From contig NZ_JADU01000007.1 of NCBI RefSeq assembly GCF_000518545.1, positions 1 to 64,000 of the forward strand: 64,000 nt of DNA, written 5' to 3'. This stretch comes from Hallella seregens ATCC 51272. GTDB taxonomy: Bacteria; Bacteroidota; Bacteroidia; Bacteroidales; Bacteroidaceae. Each line of letters opens with the position of its first letter. Position 1 is the first letter of the stretch. Shown here piece after piece: positions 53,001 through 61,858 of the stretch. A program made the translations under genes and the position numbers. The notes beneath the pieces are model-generated. The model had not been told where the DNA came from, made no database searches, and saw nothing but the letters and a program-made list of their open reading frames with translations.

Positions 53001-54932
53001 CTACTTTCTGTCGCGTCGCGCAGCCTCGTGGCGGGCGCGCAGCAGGTCGTAGTCGGCCGAATTTTTGAGGATGCGCGGGCGCATCGGGTTGTAGTCGGGC
53101 GAGAGCAGGTTGTAGGCCGGCCTATAATCCTTGGCGGCAATGCCGGCCAGCCACACCATCATGTGGGGCAGGGCGTCGGTCATGAAACGCTTGTCCTTGG
53201 CGTCCTTGATGGCCTTGAACACCTCGGGATGGCGCACGGCGTAGCGGTGGGAGCAGTAGATCCAGAACGGTATCTCGAACTCATAGTGGGCCAACGGCCA
53301 GTCAATGGCGGCACTGTGGTTGCGGCAAATGAAGTTGCGCCCCGGCTCATAGCACTCCTCTCCATGGTCGGGCATGTAGATGACGACGGCGTCCTCGTTC
53401 TCGAATCGACGGATGATGGCATCCACGATGGAGTCGTTGTAGCGCACGGCATTGTCGTAGTCGGCGATGGTTTGCCGGCGGCGGAGGTTCAGCTCGGGGC
53501 GGGCTTCCTCGTAGTCCTCGGGCGTGAAGACGCGCCGGTCGTTGGGGCAGCGCGTGCGATAGTTCACGTGCTGGCCGATGAGATGGAAGATGATGAGGTT
53601 GCGGTCGCCCTGTGTTGTGGCTGCGCCGGCCCGGTTGCGGCCGCCCTTGGCCAGCCTGATGCGGCCCTCCTTGAGGAAGCGGTCGTAGTCGGCCAGCAGC
53701 CCGTCGTCATAGGGATGGAGCTCTGTGTTGCGCGTGTCGAACTGGGCCTCGCTCAGCGTGGGGTTGTTCAGGAAAAAACCTCCGGAGAAATCATACACCG
53801 CCTCCTGGGCCTTGGGCAGGAACTGGTTGGTGAGGAAAGTGACGCGATAGCCCGCCTTGCGGAACAGTTCGGGGAAGAGCGGGTAGTCGCACCACTCGCC
53901 TTTCTCGCCGACGACATGGAGTGAGAGCACGTTCTTGAACACAAAGCTGGTGAGGTTCCAGCAGGTCACCACGTCGCCGAACGGCGTGAGCAGTCCGCTG
54001 CGCACACGTTTCACCTGGCGCGGGGTGGTGGGCAGCCGGTAGCCGTAGAGCTGGGCATGCACCTTGCCGTAGCTCTCGCCGATGATGAGAACGATGTTGG
54101 GCGAGCGGTAGGAGCAGGAGTCCACGCGCACGGTTTGGGCGGCGGCGATGCAGCGGTCTACCTGTTGCGAGGCCAGCGCATTGCTGTAGACGCTGAAGGC
54201 CAGCCTGTAGATGGGCAGGTAGAACACGCCGTGGTCGTGTTCGGTGAGCAGGTGCTCCACGTGGCCGATGGTGCTGGCCGTCATGAGCCGCGTCATCTGC
54301 ACCTTGTTGTTCCAGCTGCACACGGCACCCGCCGCAAGCAGTGCAGCCACGCCCACGGCGGTGCCCAGTTGCAGCCGCCACGACCGCCCCCGCGCCTCGA
54401 GCCGCTCCAGACGGGCTCGCAGCAGGATGCGGCGGCGGTAGCCCAACAGGCGGAAGAGGCGGCGGCGCAGCGTCCATGCCGCGTGCACCGCCATGAGCAG
54501 GAACAGCCAGCCCAGCGGAGAGAACAGCACGTCGGGCGAGAGATAGGAGCGCAGGAACTCGCCGGCCTCGCGGCTGTCGGTCTCGCTCACGAGCAAAAGC
54601 ATGGACGGAGTGAGCGTGGAATCGAACTTCCAGAAGCAGTAAACATCGACAACGGCCACGCCGTAGAGCGCCACATAGGCCAGCCGCCGGGCCCACAGCC
54701 GCACGCGCCGGGGCAGCACGGCCAGCACCGTGCAGGCCAGATAGACGTCGAGGAACAGCTCCACGAACAGGTTTTCGTAGAGCGCGGCGCCTTGCCGGCG
54801 GGGCAGCGTGAGCAACGCGCACGCCACACCGAGCACGTACATCGTGACGAAGAACACGCCGTTGGCCGCTATGGGGCGGAGCAGGAGGTGGGGGATGCGC
54901 CCCGGCACCCGCATGAATCTATTGCTAATCAC
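53001..54932 (-). CDS. Sulfatase-fold phosphoethanolamine transferase-like membrane enzyme
   Basis: This 643-residue protein has an N-terminal membrane domain (helices about 20-220) and a periplasmic alkaline-phosphatase-fold domain (about 270-600). The catalytic region is IVLIIGESYGKVHAQLYGY, where EptA-type enzymes have Thr and this one has Ser (near 283). Metal ligands appear in VVIYMPDHGEECYEPG and NLIIFHLIGQHVNY. Family members add phosphoethanolamine to lipid A or other surface molecules. It is first in the seven-gene operon and has its own promoter. Confidence 0.86.
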   Translation of the reverse strand: MISNRFMRVPGRIPHLLLRPIAANGVFFVTMYVLGVACALLTLPRRQGAALYENLFVELFLDVYLACTVLAVLPRRVRLWARRLAYVALYGVAVVDVYCFWKFDSTLTPSMLLLVSETDSREAGEFLRSYLSPDVLFSPLGWLFLLMAVHAAWTLRRRLFRLLGYRRRILLRARLERLEARGRSWRLQLGTAVGVAALLAAGAVCSWNNKVQMTRLMTASTIGHVEHLLTEHDHGVFYLPIYRLAFSVYSNALASQQVDRCIAAAQTVRVDSCSYRSPNIVLIIGESYGKVHAQLYGYRLPTTPRQVKRVRSGLLTPFGDVVTCWNLTSFVFKNVLSLHVVGEKGEWCDYPLFPELFRKAGYRVTFLTNQFLPKAQEAVYDFSGGFFLNNPTLSEAQFDTRNTELHPYDDGLLADYDRFLKEGRIRLAKGGRNRAGAATTQGDRNLIIFHLIGQHVNYRTRCPNDRRVFTPEDYEEARPELNLRRRQTIADYDNAVRYNDSIVDAIIRRFENEDAVVIYMPDHGEECYEPGRNFICRNHSAAIDWPLAHYEFEIPFWIYCSHRYAVRHPEVFKAIKDAKDKRFMTDALPHMMVWLAGIAAKDYRPAYNLLSPDYNPMRPRILKNSADYDLLRARHEAARRDRK

Positions 54933-54937
54933 AACTG

Positions 54938-54967
54938 CAAATATAGTACAAAAAGGGTAAAAGGCAA
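54938..54967 (-). promoter_or_regulatory. Promoter of the envelope operon
   Basis: On the minus strand TTG (54965-54967), 19 bases and TATATTTG (54938-54945) match the consensus immediately upstream of the sulfatase-fold gene. Confidence 0.62.
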
Positions 54968-54997
54968 AGGTTCGGGCGACAAAAACAGCGCAAAAAG

Positions 54998-55603
54998 TTA
55001 TTCGTCCGTGCGATAGTATTGCTCCACGAGCATGCGGATGGACTCGGGTACCAGTCCCTCCACCGACAGCCCGGCCTGCACGCGGCGGCGGATGTCGGTG
55101 CTGCTCACGTGGTAAAGGTCGGTGTCGAGCAGGTGTACGCCCGGCGGCAGCGCGGTGCAGTCCACCGGGTAGCCGGGGCGTGGGTACACGGCCACCTCGT
55201 GGTGGGCCAGAATATAGTCGGCGCGGGCCCAGCGGTCAAAGGCCAGCCAATTGTCGGCCCCGATGACAAGCACGAACTCCCGCCCCGGCCACTCGGCCTG
55301 AAGATGGGCCAGCGTGTTCCACATGTACGAGGGCTTGGGCAGCCGGAACTCGTAGTCGGAGGCCCGAAGCCGGGGCTCGCGGGCCAGCGCCTGGCGCGTC
55401 ATGAGCAGACGCAGGTCGTCGGCCAGCAGGTCGGTGGCCGCCTCCTTGAGGGGGTTGAGCGGCGACACCACGAACCAAATCTCGTCGAGCGCGGCCAGCT
55501 GCAGCAGCTGGCGGGCCAGCCGGATGTGGCCGCAGTGCAGCGGATTGAAGCTGCCGCCGAAGATGCCGATGCGTTGGCGGGGAGAGGATGGCGGCACGGC
55601 CAT
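54998..55603 (-). CDS. nadD: Nicotinate-nucleotide adenylyltransferase
   Basis: This 201-residue enzyme joins ATP and nicotinate mononucleotide in NAD synthesis. The N-terminal GIFGGSFNPLHCGHIRLA (GxFxPxHxGH) and the C-terminal VSSTDIRRRVQAG (SSTxIR) motifs are intact, with FVLVIGADNWLAFDRW between them. It follows gmk by 10 bp on the same strand, forming a yicC-gmk-nadD group. Confidence 0.95.
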   Translation of the reverse strand: MAVPPSSPRQRIGIFGGSFNPLHCGHIRLARQLLQLAALDEIWFVVSPLNPLKEAATDLLADDLRLLMTRQALAREPRLRASDYEFRLPKPSYMWNTLAHLQAEWPGREFVLVIGADNWLAFDRWARADYILAHHEVAVYPRPGYPVDCTALPPGVHLLDTDLYHVSSTDIRRRVQAGLSVEGLVPESIRMLVEQYYRTDE

Positions 55604-55613
55604 GGGCAGGGGA

Positions 55614-56210
55614 TTAGAGGTTGAGGAATCCGGAAACCAGTCGCCAGGCCTCGTCCTCGGCCTGGGTCAGGTTGTCGTTGACGATGACGCGGTCGAAGCG
55701 CGGGGCAAACGTCAGTTCATATTCGGCCTTGGCCAGCCGCTGCTCTATCACTTCGGGCGCATCGGTGGCCCGTCCCACGAGGCGTTGGCGCAGGGCCTCG
55801 ACCGACGGGGGCTGGATGAACACGCTCAGGGCGCGGTCTCCATAGTATTGCTTGATGGTGCAGCCGCCTTTCACGTCCACGTCGAACACCACGTTCTGGC
55901 CGGCTGCCGCCTGGCTCTCCACCTGGCTTTTCAGCGTGCCGTAGAAGCGGCCGGGGTACACTTCCTCGTACTCCAGGAACTCGCCGGCGGCTATCCTGGC
56001 CCTGAATTCTTCGGGCGAGAGGAAGAAGTATTCCACGCCATGGCGTTCCGTTCCGCGTGGGGTGCGGCTGGTGCACGATATGGAAAAGGTGAGGCGCAGC
56101 TCGGGATGCTCCTTCATCAGATAGTTCACGATGGTGCTTTTGCCGCTTCCGCTGGGTGCGCTGAAGATGATGAGGCGGCCTGTCTGTGGGGTTTGCGTGT
56201 TGTCTTGCAT
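55614..56210 (-). CDS. gmk: Guanylate kinase
   Basis: The 198-residue enzyme phosphorylates GMP to GDP. It shows the P-loop FSAPSGSGKSTIVNYLM (about 16-32), the GMP-binding SRTPRGTERHGVEYFFLS and VFDVDVKGG. I start at ATG 56210 (MQDNTQTPQ), because upstream in-frame sequence is encoded by intergenic repeat. It lies downstream of yicC and upstream of nadD. Confidence 0.96.
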   Translation of the reverse strand: MQDNTQTPQTGRLIIFSAPSGSGKSTIVNYLMKEHPELRLTFSISCTSRTPRGTERHGVEYFFLSPEEFRARIAAGEFLEYEEVYPGRFYGTLKSQVESQAAAGQNVVFDVDVKGGCTIKQYYGDRALSVFIQPPSVEALRQRLVGRATDAPEVIEQRLAKAEYELTFAPRFDRVIVNDNLTQAEDEAWRLVSGFLNL

Positions 56211-56264
56211 GGGTATGCTTTCAGGGTTTGTGGGGGCGTGTGGCGGCGGCTGTGGGGAAAGGGC

Positions 56265-56350
56265 GTCGCGTCCACGCCGCAAACGCCGCGCGATTGCGGC
56301 GCAAAGGCGAGGCGAAAACGGCGTAATCGCACGGCGTCTGCACCGTTTTC
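56265..56350. repeat. GCG-rich 13-mer repeat cluster
   Basis: This gap between gmk and yicC holds GCGCGATTGCGGCGC- and ACGGCGTAATCGC-type words, related to the clusters at 14.8, 26.9 and 44.3 kb. The repeats lie inside a probable operon. Confidence 0.65.
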
Positions 56351-56393
56351 GCGGGGCCATGACGGCGGCACGGCGGCCGGGTGGCGGCGCGGC

Positions 56394-57269
56394 TTAGAGG
56401 GCGTTGAGCACTTGCTCCTTGATCTGCTCCAGCTCGTCTTTCATCCTCACCACGATGTTCTGCATCTCGGCTTGGTTGCTTTTGGAGCCGGTGGTGTTGA
56501 TTTCGCGGCCCATCTCCTGGGCGATGAAGCCCAGTTTCTTGCCGTTGGGCTGGTCTTCGGCCATGGTCTGGCGGAAGTATTTCAGGTGGTTGGCCAGCCG
56601 TTGCTTCTCCTCGTTGATGTCGAGTTTCTCGATATAGTAGATGAGTTCCTGCTCCAGGCGGTTCTTGTTGTAGTCGGCTTCGGGTATCTGTTCCAGTCCT
56701 TTGACGATGCTCTCGCGTATTTTGGCCACCCGTCCCTGCTCGAAGGGCTCGATGCTGCGCAGCAGGGCCTCGATGTTGTCCACCTTTTCGTGGAACTTGC
56801 GCTCCAGGGCGGCGCCCTCCTGGCGGCGGAAGGCCGTGAGCTCGCCGAGTGCCTGGTCGATGGCCTGGCCGGCCGCCAGCCACTCTTCGTCGTCGAGCTG
56901 CTCGGTCTCGGTGCGGGCCAGCACGTCGGGCAAGCGCAGCAGCGTGGCATACCAGTCGGTCGGCGCGGGGATGCCCGTGCGCTCGGAGAGCTGCCTGATC
57001 TGCTCGTAATAGTTCTCGACAAGGGAGGCATTGATGGGCGTGGCGTCGACCACGGACTCCTTTTCCGTCCAGATGGAGAAGTCCACCTTGCCCCGAACCA
57101 GCACGGCGGCCAGCTTCTGGCGTATCTCCATCTCTTTTTCGCGGTAGAGGGGAGCCACGCGTGTCGAGAGGTCGAGGGCCTTGCTGTTCAGCGATTTGAT
57201 TTCCACATGGATTTTTTTGTCCTTGTAAGCCACCACGGCCTTGCCGTAGCCCGTCATCGATTGTATCAT
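56394..57269 (-). CDS. yicC: YicC-family endoribonuclease
   Basis: The 291-residue protein begins MIQSMTGYGKAVVAYKDKKI, the hallmark of the YicC family, and ends with NTTGSKSNQAEMQNIVVRMK and DELEQIKEQVLN. E. coli YicC is an RNase affecting small RNAs. ATG 57269 is the usual family start. It is first of yicC-gmk-nadD, with a TACTTTTG element (57294-57301) upstream. Confidence 0.9.
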   Translation of the reverse strand: MIQSMTGYGKAVVAYKDKKIHVEIKSLNSKALDLSTRVAPLYREKEMEIRQKLAAVLVRGKVDFSIWTEKESVVDATPINASLVENYYEQIRQLSERTGIPAPTDWYATLLRLPDVLARTETEQLDDEEWLAAGQAIDQALGELTAFRRQEGAALERKFHEKVDNIEALLRSIEPFEQGRVAKIRESIVKGLEQIPEADYNKNRLEQELIYYIEKLDINEEKQRLANHLKYFRQTMAEDQPNGKKLGFIAQEMGREINTTGSKSNQAEMQNIVVRMKDELEQIKEQVLNAL

Positions 57270-57405
57270 GATCCGATTCAAGTTAAATTTCTGCAAAAGT
57301 ACAAAAAATGGCGGGAAAAAGAGTAAATTTGCACTTAATTAAGATGATTGACGGGGTAATCGCAGAAGCATCACGCCGTAGAATCCATAAAACCACTCAT
57401 TGACA

Positions 57406-58098
57406 ATGTCGTGCATATTGAGTATTGAGACGAGCACCGACGTGTGCTCCGTGGCCGTCAGCGAGGATGGCGGATGTATCTTTCAGCAAGAAGACCACAC
57501 CGGCCCCAACCATGCCGAGCGGCTGGGCACGTTCGTGGACGAGGCCCTTTCGTTTGCCGACAACCACGCCATACCGCTCGACGCAGTGGCTGTGAGCTGC
57601 GGCCCGGGTTCGTACACGGGGCTGCGCATCGGCGTGTCGATGGCCAAGGGCGTGTGCTATGGCCGCGACGTGAAGCTCATCGCCGTGCCCACGCTGGAGC
57701 TGCTCTGCGTGCCGGTGCTGCTGCAAGAGCAGGTGGCCGAGGCCGACGCCCTGCTCTGTCCCATGCTCGACGCCCGCCGTATGGAGGTTTACGCCCAGCT
57801 TTTCGACCGCAGTCTGCGGGAAGTGCGGCCCATCCACGCCGACGTGGTGGAGGCGGAGACCTACCGTGAGTATTTGGACAGCCGGCCGGTCTACTTCTTC
57901 GGCAACGGCGCCATGAAGTGCCGCGAGGTGGTACGCCATCCCAACGCCCGCTTCATCGAGGGCGTGGAGGCCCTGGCCAAGAACATGTTTCCGCTGGCCG
58001 AAAAGCGCATGGCCGAGGGCCGGTTCGAGGACGTGGCCTATTTCGTGCCTTTCTACCTGAAGGATTTCGTGGCCAAGCAGCCGCGCAAACTGTTGTAG
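57406..58098 (+). CDS. tsaB: tRNA threonylcarbamoyladenosine biosynthesis protein TsaB
   Basis: The 230-residue protein has ILSIETSTDVCSVAV at the N-terminus and AVSCGPGSYTGLRIGVSMAKG (about 65-85), the ASKHA-fold TsaB signature. It partners TsaD and TsaE in making t6A37 on tRNAs. ATG 57406 follows a TAAATTTG element (57324-57331). A terminator-like hairpin lies after the stop. Confidence 0.93.
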   Translation: MSCILSIETSTDVCSVAVSEDGGCIFQQEDHTGPNHAERLGTFVDEALSFADNHAIPLDAVAVSCGPGSYTGLRIGVSMAKGVCYGRDVKLIAVPTLELLCVPVLLQEQVAEADALLCPMLDARRMEVYAQLFDRSLREVRPIHADVVEAETYREYLDSRPVYFFGNGAMKCREVVRHPNARFIEGVEALAKNMFPLAEKRMAEGRFEDVAYFVPFYLKDFVAKQPRKLL

Positions 58099-58113
58099 CA
58101 CACGCTCCCCGCA

Positions 58114-58145
58114 CTCCCCCGGCAACGGGGTGGGGGGCTTTTTTC
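58114..58145 (+). terminator. Terminator after tsaB
   Basis: CCCCGGCAACGGGG and flanking G/C runs form an imperfect hairpin followed by CTTTTTTCTT. Confidence 0.55.
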
Positions 58146-58220
58146 TTATCATTCCAAAGTGCCGTGCCCACCTCCTGCCGGCACGCCCCTCGCGTGAGGG
58201 GACTGGCGGAGGCCGATATT

Positions 58221-58814
58221 ATGAACATAGAAGGATTGGACTATAACACCCAGCGCGGCCAGCTCGTGCTGCCGGAATATGGCCGGGAAGTGCAAAACAT
58301 GGTGGACCATGCCGTCTCGTTGCCCGACAAGGCGGAGCGGCAGCGGTGTGCCGAGTCGATCGTGGCCGTCATGGAGCGCATGTCGCCACAGGTGAGAGAC
58401 CATGCCGACTACAAGCAGAAGCTCTGGGACCACCTGGCCCTCATCAGCGGTTTCAAGCTCGACATCGACTGGCCCTACGACGTGTCGCAGGCCCATGCCA
58501 TCCACACGCGCCCCGAACCGCTGCCTTATCCCTCGGGCCGCATCCCCGTGCGCCACTACGGCCGCATGGTTTTCGACATCTTCGAGCGGCTCAAGACCAT
58601 GGCCCCGGGCAAGGAGCGCGACGCACTGGCGCGGCTCGCCGCCAACCAGATGAAGCGCGACCTCATGCAGTGGAGCCACGGCTACAACAGCGACGAGAAG
58701 GTGGCCGACGACCTGGCACGCTACACCGACGGCAAGATTCAGCTGGACTTGGGCAAGTTCAAGTTCGACAAGATTGTGATGCGAGAGACCGAAAGGAAAC
58801 GCAAGAAGAGATAG
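58221..58814 (+). CDS. DUF4290 protein
   Basis: The 197-residue protein starts GLDYNTQRGQLVLPEYGREV and is of the DUF4290 family, which is found mainly in Bacteroidetes. It is mostly helical and ends with a very basic tail (ETERKRKKR). No function is known. It lies 2 bp before murA; in many Bacteroidetes the two genes are neighbours. Confidence 0.88.
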   Translation: MNIEGLDYNTQRGQLVLPEYGREVQNMVDHAVSLPDKAERQRCAESIVAVMERMSPQVRDHADYKQKLWDHLALISGFKLDIDWPYDVSQAHAIHTRPEPLPYPSGRIPVRHYGRMVFDIFERLKTMAPGKERDALARLAANQMKRDLMQWSHGYNSDEKVADDLARYTDGKIQLDLGKFKFDKIVMRETERKRKKR

Positions 58815-58816
58815 CC

Positions 58817-60127
58817 ATGGAGTCATTCATCATTGAAGGCGGGCACCGGCTCAGCGGTTCCATCACCCCCCAGGGGGCCAAGAACGAGGCGCTGGAGGTG
58901 ATCTGCGCCACGCTGCTCACCGAAGAGCCGGTCAGGATGAGCAATATCCCCGACATTCTCGACGTGAACAACCTCATCCAGCTGCTTCGTGACATCGGTG
59001 TCAAGGTGACGCGGCACAGCCGCAACGACTACACCTTTCAGGCCTCCGGGCTCAATCTGGACTATCTGGACAGCCTGGAGTTTGTCGGGAAGTGTGCCTC
59101 GCTGCGCGGCTCGGTGCTCATGATAGGGCCGTTGCTCGGCCGCTTTGGCAAGGCCACCGTGGCCAAACCGGGTGGAGACAAGATTGGACGGCGCAGGCTC
59201 GACACCCATTTCCTGGGCTTCAAGAACCTCGGGGCACAGTTCGTGCGCGACGAAGAGCGCGACGTTTACCAGATTCGCGCCCAGCGTCTCAAGGGCGCTT
59301 ACATGCTGCTCGACGAGGCGTCGGTCACCGGCACGGCCAACATCATCATGGCTGCAGTCATGGCCCACGGCAACACCACTATATATAATGCGGCCTGCGA
59401 GCCCTACATCCAGCAGCTGTGCCACCTGCTCAACGCCATGGGCGCCAGCATCAGCGGCATCGGCAGCAACCTGCTCACCATCATCGGAACGCCCCGTCTG
59501 CACGGGGCCACCCACCGCGTGCTGCCCGATATGATAGAGGTGGGGTCGTTTATCGGCATGGCCGCCATGGTGGGCAGCGGTGTGCGCATCAAGGATGTGT
59601 CGCTGCGCAACCTGGGAATGATTCCCGATGCCTTCCGCCGGCTGGGCGTGAAGCTCAAGGTGGAGGGTGACGACATCGTGATTCCGCACCAGAGCCACTA
59701 CGTCATCGACTCCTTCATCGACGGCACCATCATGACTTTGGCCGACGCGCCGTGGCCCGGACTCACGCCCGACCTGCTCTCGGTGCTGCTCGTGGTGGCC
59801 ACGCAGGCCCGCGGTTCGGTGCTTGTCCATCAGAAGATGTTCGAGAGCCGGCTGTTCTTTGTCGACAAACTCATCGACATGGGAGCCCAGATTATCCTCT
59901 GCGATCCGCACCGCGCGGTGGTGGTGGGGCAGGATCACCGCATCACGCTGCGGCCCGGACGCATGACGAGCCCCGACATCCGGGCTGGCATCGCCCTGCT
60001 CATTGCCGCCATGAGCGCCAGCGGAACGAGCCGCATTGCCAACATAGCACAGATAGACCGCGGCTATCAGGACATCGAACAACGCCTCAACAAGCTGGGG
60101 GCCAAGATTCGGCGCGTGGATGATTAG
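58817..60127 (+). CDS. murA: UDP-N-acetylglucosamine 1-carboxyvinyltransferase (MurA), Cys-to-Asp active site
   Basis: This 436-residue enzyme carries out the first committed step of peptidoglycan synthesis. Family blocks include GAKNEALEVICATLL, CASLRGSVLMIGPLLGRFG and EVGSFIGMAAM. The loop that normally reads GGCxIG is here KPGGDKIGRRRLD, with Asp at residue 121 in place of the fosfomycin-reactive cysteine. Asp at this site keeps activity and gives fosfomycin resistance in other bacteria. The gene overlaps rimM by 8 bp. Confidence 0.95.
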   Translation: MESFIIEGGHRLSGSITPQGAKNEALEVICATLLTEEPVRMSNIPDILDVNNLIQLLRDIGVKVTRHSRNDYTFQASGLNLDYLDSLEFVGKCASLRGSVLMIGPLLGRFGKATVAKPGGDKIGRRRLDTHFLGFKNLGAQFVRDEERDVYQIRAQRLKGAYMLLDEASVTGTANIIMAAVMAHGNTTIYNAACEPYIQQLCHLLNAMGASISGIGSNLLTIIGTPRLHGATHRVLPDMIEVGSFIGMAAMVGSGVRIKDVSLRNLGMIPDAFRRLGVKLKVEGDDIVIPHQSHYVIDSFIDGTIMTLADAPWPGLTPDLLSVLLVVATQARGSVLVHQKMFESRLFFVDKLIDMGAQIILCDPHRAVVVGQDHRITLRPGRMTSPDIRAGIALLIAAMSASGTSRIANIAQIDRGYQDIEQRLNKLGAKIRRVDD

Positions 60128-60644
60128 GCAGGAGGAGGTCTACCGCATAGGCCGCCTGGGCAAGCCGCATGGCGTGAAAGGCGAGCTGTCGTTCCAGTTC
60201 AGCGACGACGTGTTCGACCGCGTGGACGCCGATTTTCTCGTTCTGGAGATCGACGGCATCCTGGTGCCGTTCTTCATGGAAGCGTATCGGTTTCGCTCGT
60301 CGGAGGTGGCACTCGTGAAGTTTGCCGACGTCGACACCGAGGAGCAAGCCCGCGAACTCACGGGCTGCAGCGTGTATTTTCCGCGCGAACACGCCGAGGC
60401 CGACACCGAAAATGCGTCGTGGGCCGAAATCATTGGCTACTGCGTGGTCGATGCCGGCACGGGGAAGACCGTGGGACGCATCGCCGATGTGGACACCAGC
60501 ACCGTGAACACGCTCTTCGCCGTGCAGACGGACGCGGGCGGCGAATGCCTCATTCCGGCCAGCGACGAGCTCGTCACGGGCGTGGACAAGGCCGCCCGCA
60601 CCCTCACCATGACCATCCCCGACGGGCTGCTCTCGCTGGATTGA
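60120..60644 (+). CDS. rimM: Ribosome maturation factor RimM
   Basis: This 174-residue protein assists 30S head assembly. The N-terminal YRIGRLGKPHGVKGELSFQF and the C-terminal PRC-barrel (AEIIGYCVVDAGTGKTVGRI, then CLIPASDELV) identify it. Its start overlaps murA. The trmD and rpsP genes often found beside rimM in other phyla are absent here. Confidence 0.93.
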   Translation: MIRQEEVYRIGRLGKPHGVKGELSFQFSDDVFDRVDADFLVLEIDGILVPFFMEAYRFRSSEVALVKFADVDTEEQARELTGCSVYFPREHAEADTENASWAEIIGYCVVDAGTGKTVGRIADVDTSTVNTLFAVQTDAGGECLIPASDELVTGVDKAARTLTMTIPDGLLSLD

Positions 60645-60681
60645 ACCATCCACAGACATCCCAGGGCCAAGCAAACAACGT

Positions 60682-61842
60682 ATGAAGAAACAACAGATAT
60701 GTATTCTGGGCAGCACCGGATCCATCGGCACGCAGGCCCTCGACGTGATAGCCCAGCACCCTGACCGCTACGAGGCTTACTGCCTCACGGCCAACAACAG
60801 TGTGGAACGGCTGGCCGAACAGGCGCGCCGGTTCAGTCCTGCCTGTGTGGTCATCGCCAACGAGGCCCGCTACGACGAGCTGAAGGCGTTGCTTGCCGAC
60901 CGTCCCGACATCCAGATCTATGCCGGCAGCGAGGCCCTCGGCCAGGTGGTCGAGGCCGGACCGGTGGACGTGGTGCTGGCCTCGATGGTCGGCTTCTCGG
61001 GGCTGGTGCCCACCATCCATGCCATCAAGGCCGGCAAAAAGATTGCCCTGGCCAACAAGGAGACGCTGGTGGTGGCCGGTGAACTCATCCTGAATCTGGT
61101 GCGGCAGCACCACGTCGACTTGCTGCCCGTCGACTCGGAGCACAGTGCCATCTTCCAGAGTCTGGTGGGAGAGGACATGAACGAGGTGGACAAGATACTG
61201 CTTACCTGCTCTGGAGGTCCCTTCCGTCTCTACAATCACGAACAGCTTGCCGGTGTCACTGCGGCCGATGCACTGCGTCATCCCACGTGGGACATGGGGG
61301 CAAAGATCACCATCGACTCGGCGTCGCTCATGAACAAAGGCTTTGAAGTGATGGAGGCCCGCTGGCTCTTCGGTGTACCTGCCGACCGTATTCAGGTGCT
61401 CATCCACCCGCAGAGCATTGTGCACAGCGGCGTGCAGTTCGTGGACGGAGCGGTGAAAGCACAGCTCGGTGTGCCCGACATGCGGCTGCCCATCCAGTAT
61501 GCTTTCTCCTATCCCGAGCGTCTGCCGCTGGCCGGCGACCGCCTCGACCTCTTCGCTGCAGCCCGTCTCGACTTCTTCGAGCCCGACTCAAGCAAGTTCA
61601 AGTGTCTGGCCCTGGCCTACGAAGCCATCCGTCAGGGCGGCAACATGCCCTGCATTCTCAATGCGGCCAACGAGGTGGCCAATGCCGCTTTCCGCCGTGG
61701 CGAGTGCTCGTTCCTCGGCATGGCCGACATCATTGAGCACACCATGCAGACGGCAACGTTCGACCGCAAGCCCGATCTCGACACTTATTTGCAGACCGAC
61801 CGCGAGGCCCGCGAGGTTGCGGCGACTTTTCTTCACCCATAA
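60682..61842 (+). CDS. dxr: 1-deoxy-D-xylulose 5-phosphate reductoisomerase
   Basis: The 386-residue enzyme makes methylerythritol phosphate in the MEP isoprenoid pathway. It shows ILGSTGSIGTQALDVI (NADPH site), ALANKETLVVAGEL, LPVDSEHSAIFQ (metal and substrate ligands), TCSGGPFR and HPTWDMGAKITIDSAS. It lies between rimM and rseP, the usual order in Bacteroidetes. Its product pathway supplies the polyprenyl carriers used by the envelope genes upstream. Confidence 0.96.
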   Translation: MKKQQICILGSTGSIGTQALDVIAQHPDRYEAYCLTANNSVERLAEQARRFSPACVVIANEARYDELKALLADRPDIQIYAGSEALGQVVEAGPVDVVLASMVGFSGLVPTIHAIKAGKKIALANKETLVVAGELILNLVRQHHVDLLPVDSEHSAIFQSLVGEDMNEVDKILLTCSGGPFRLYNHEQLAGVTAADALRHPTWDMGAKITIDSASLMNKGFEVMEARWLFGVPADRIQVLIHPQSIVHSGVQFVDGAVKAQLGVPDMRLPIQYAFSYPERLPLAGDRLDLFAAARLDFFEPDSSKFKCLALAYEAIRQGGNMPCILNAANEVANAAFRRGECSFLGMADIIEHTMQTATFDRKPDLDTYLQTDREAREVAATFLHP

Positions 61843-61858
61843 AACCTTTTAAAAACAC

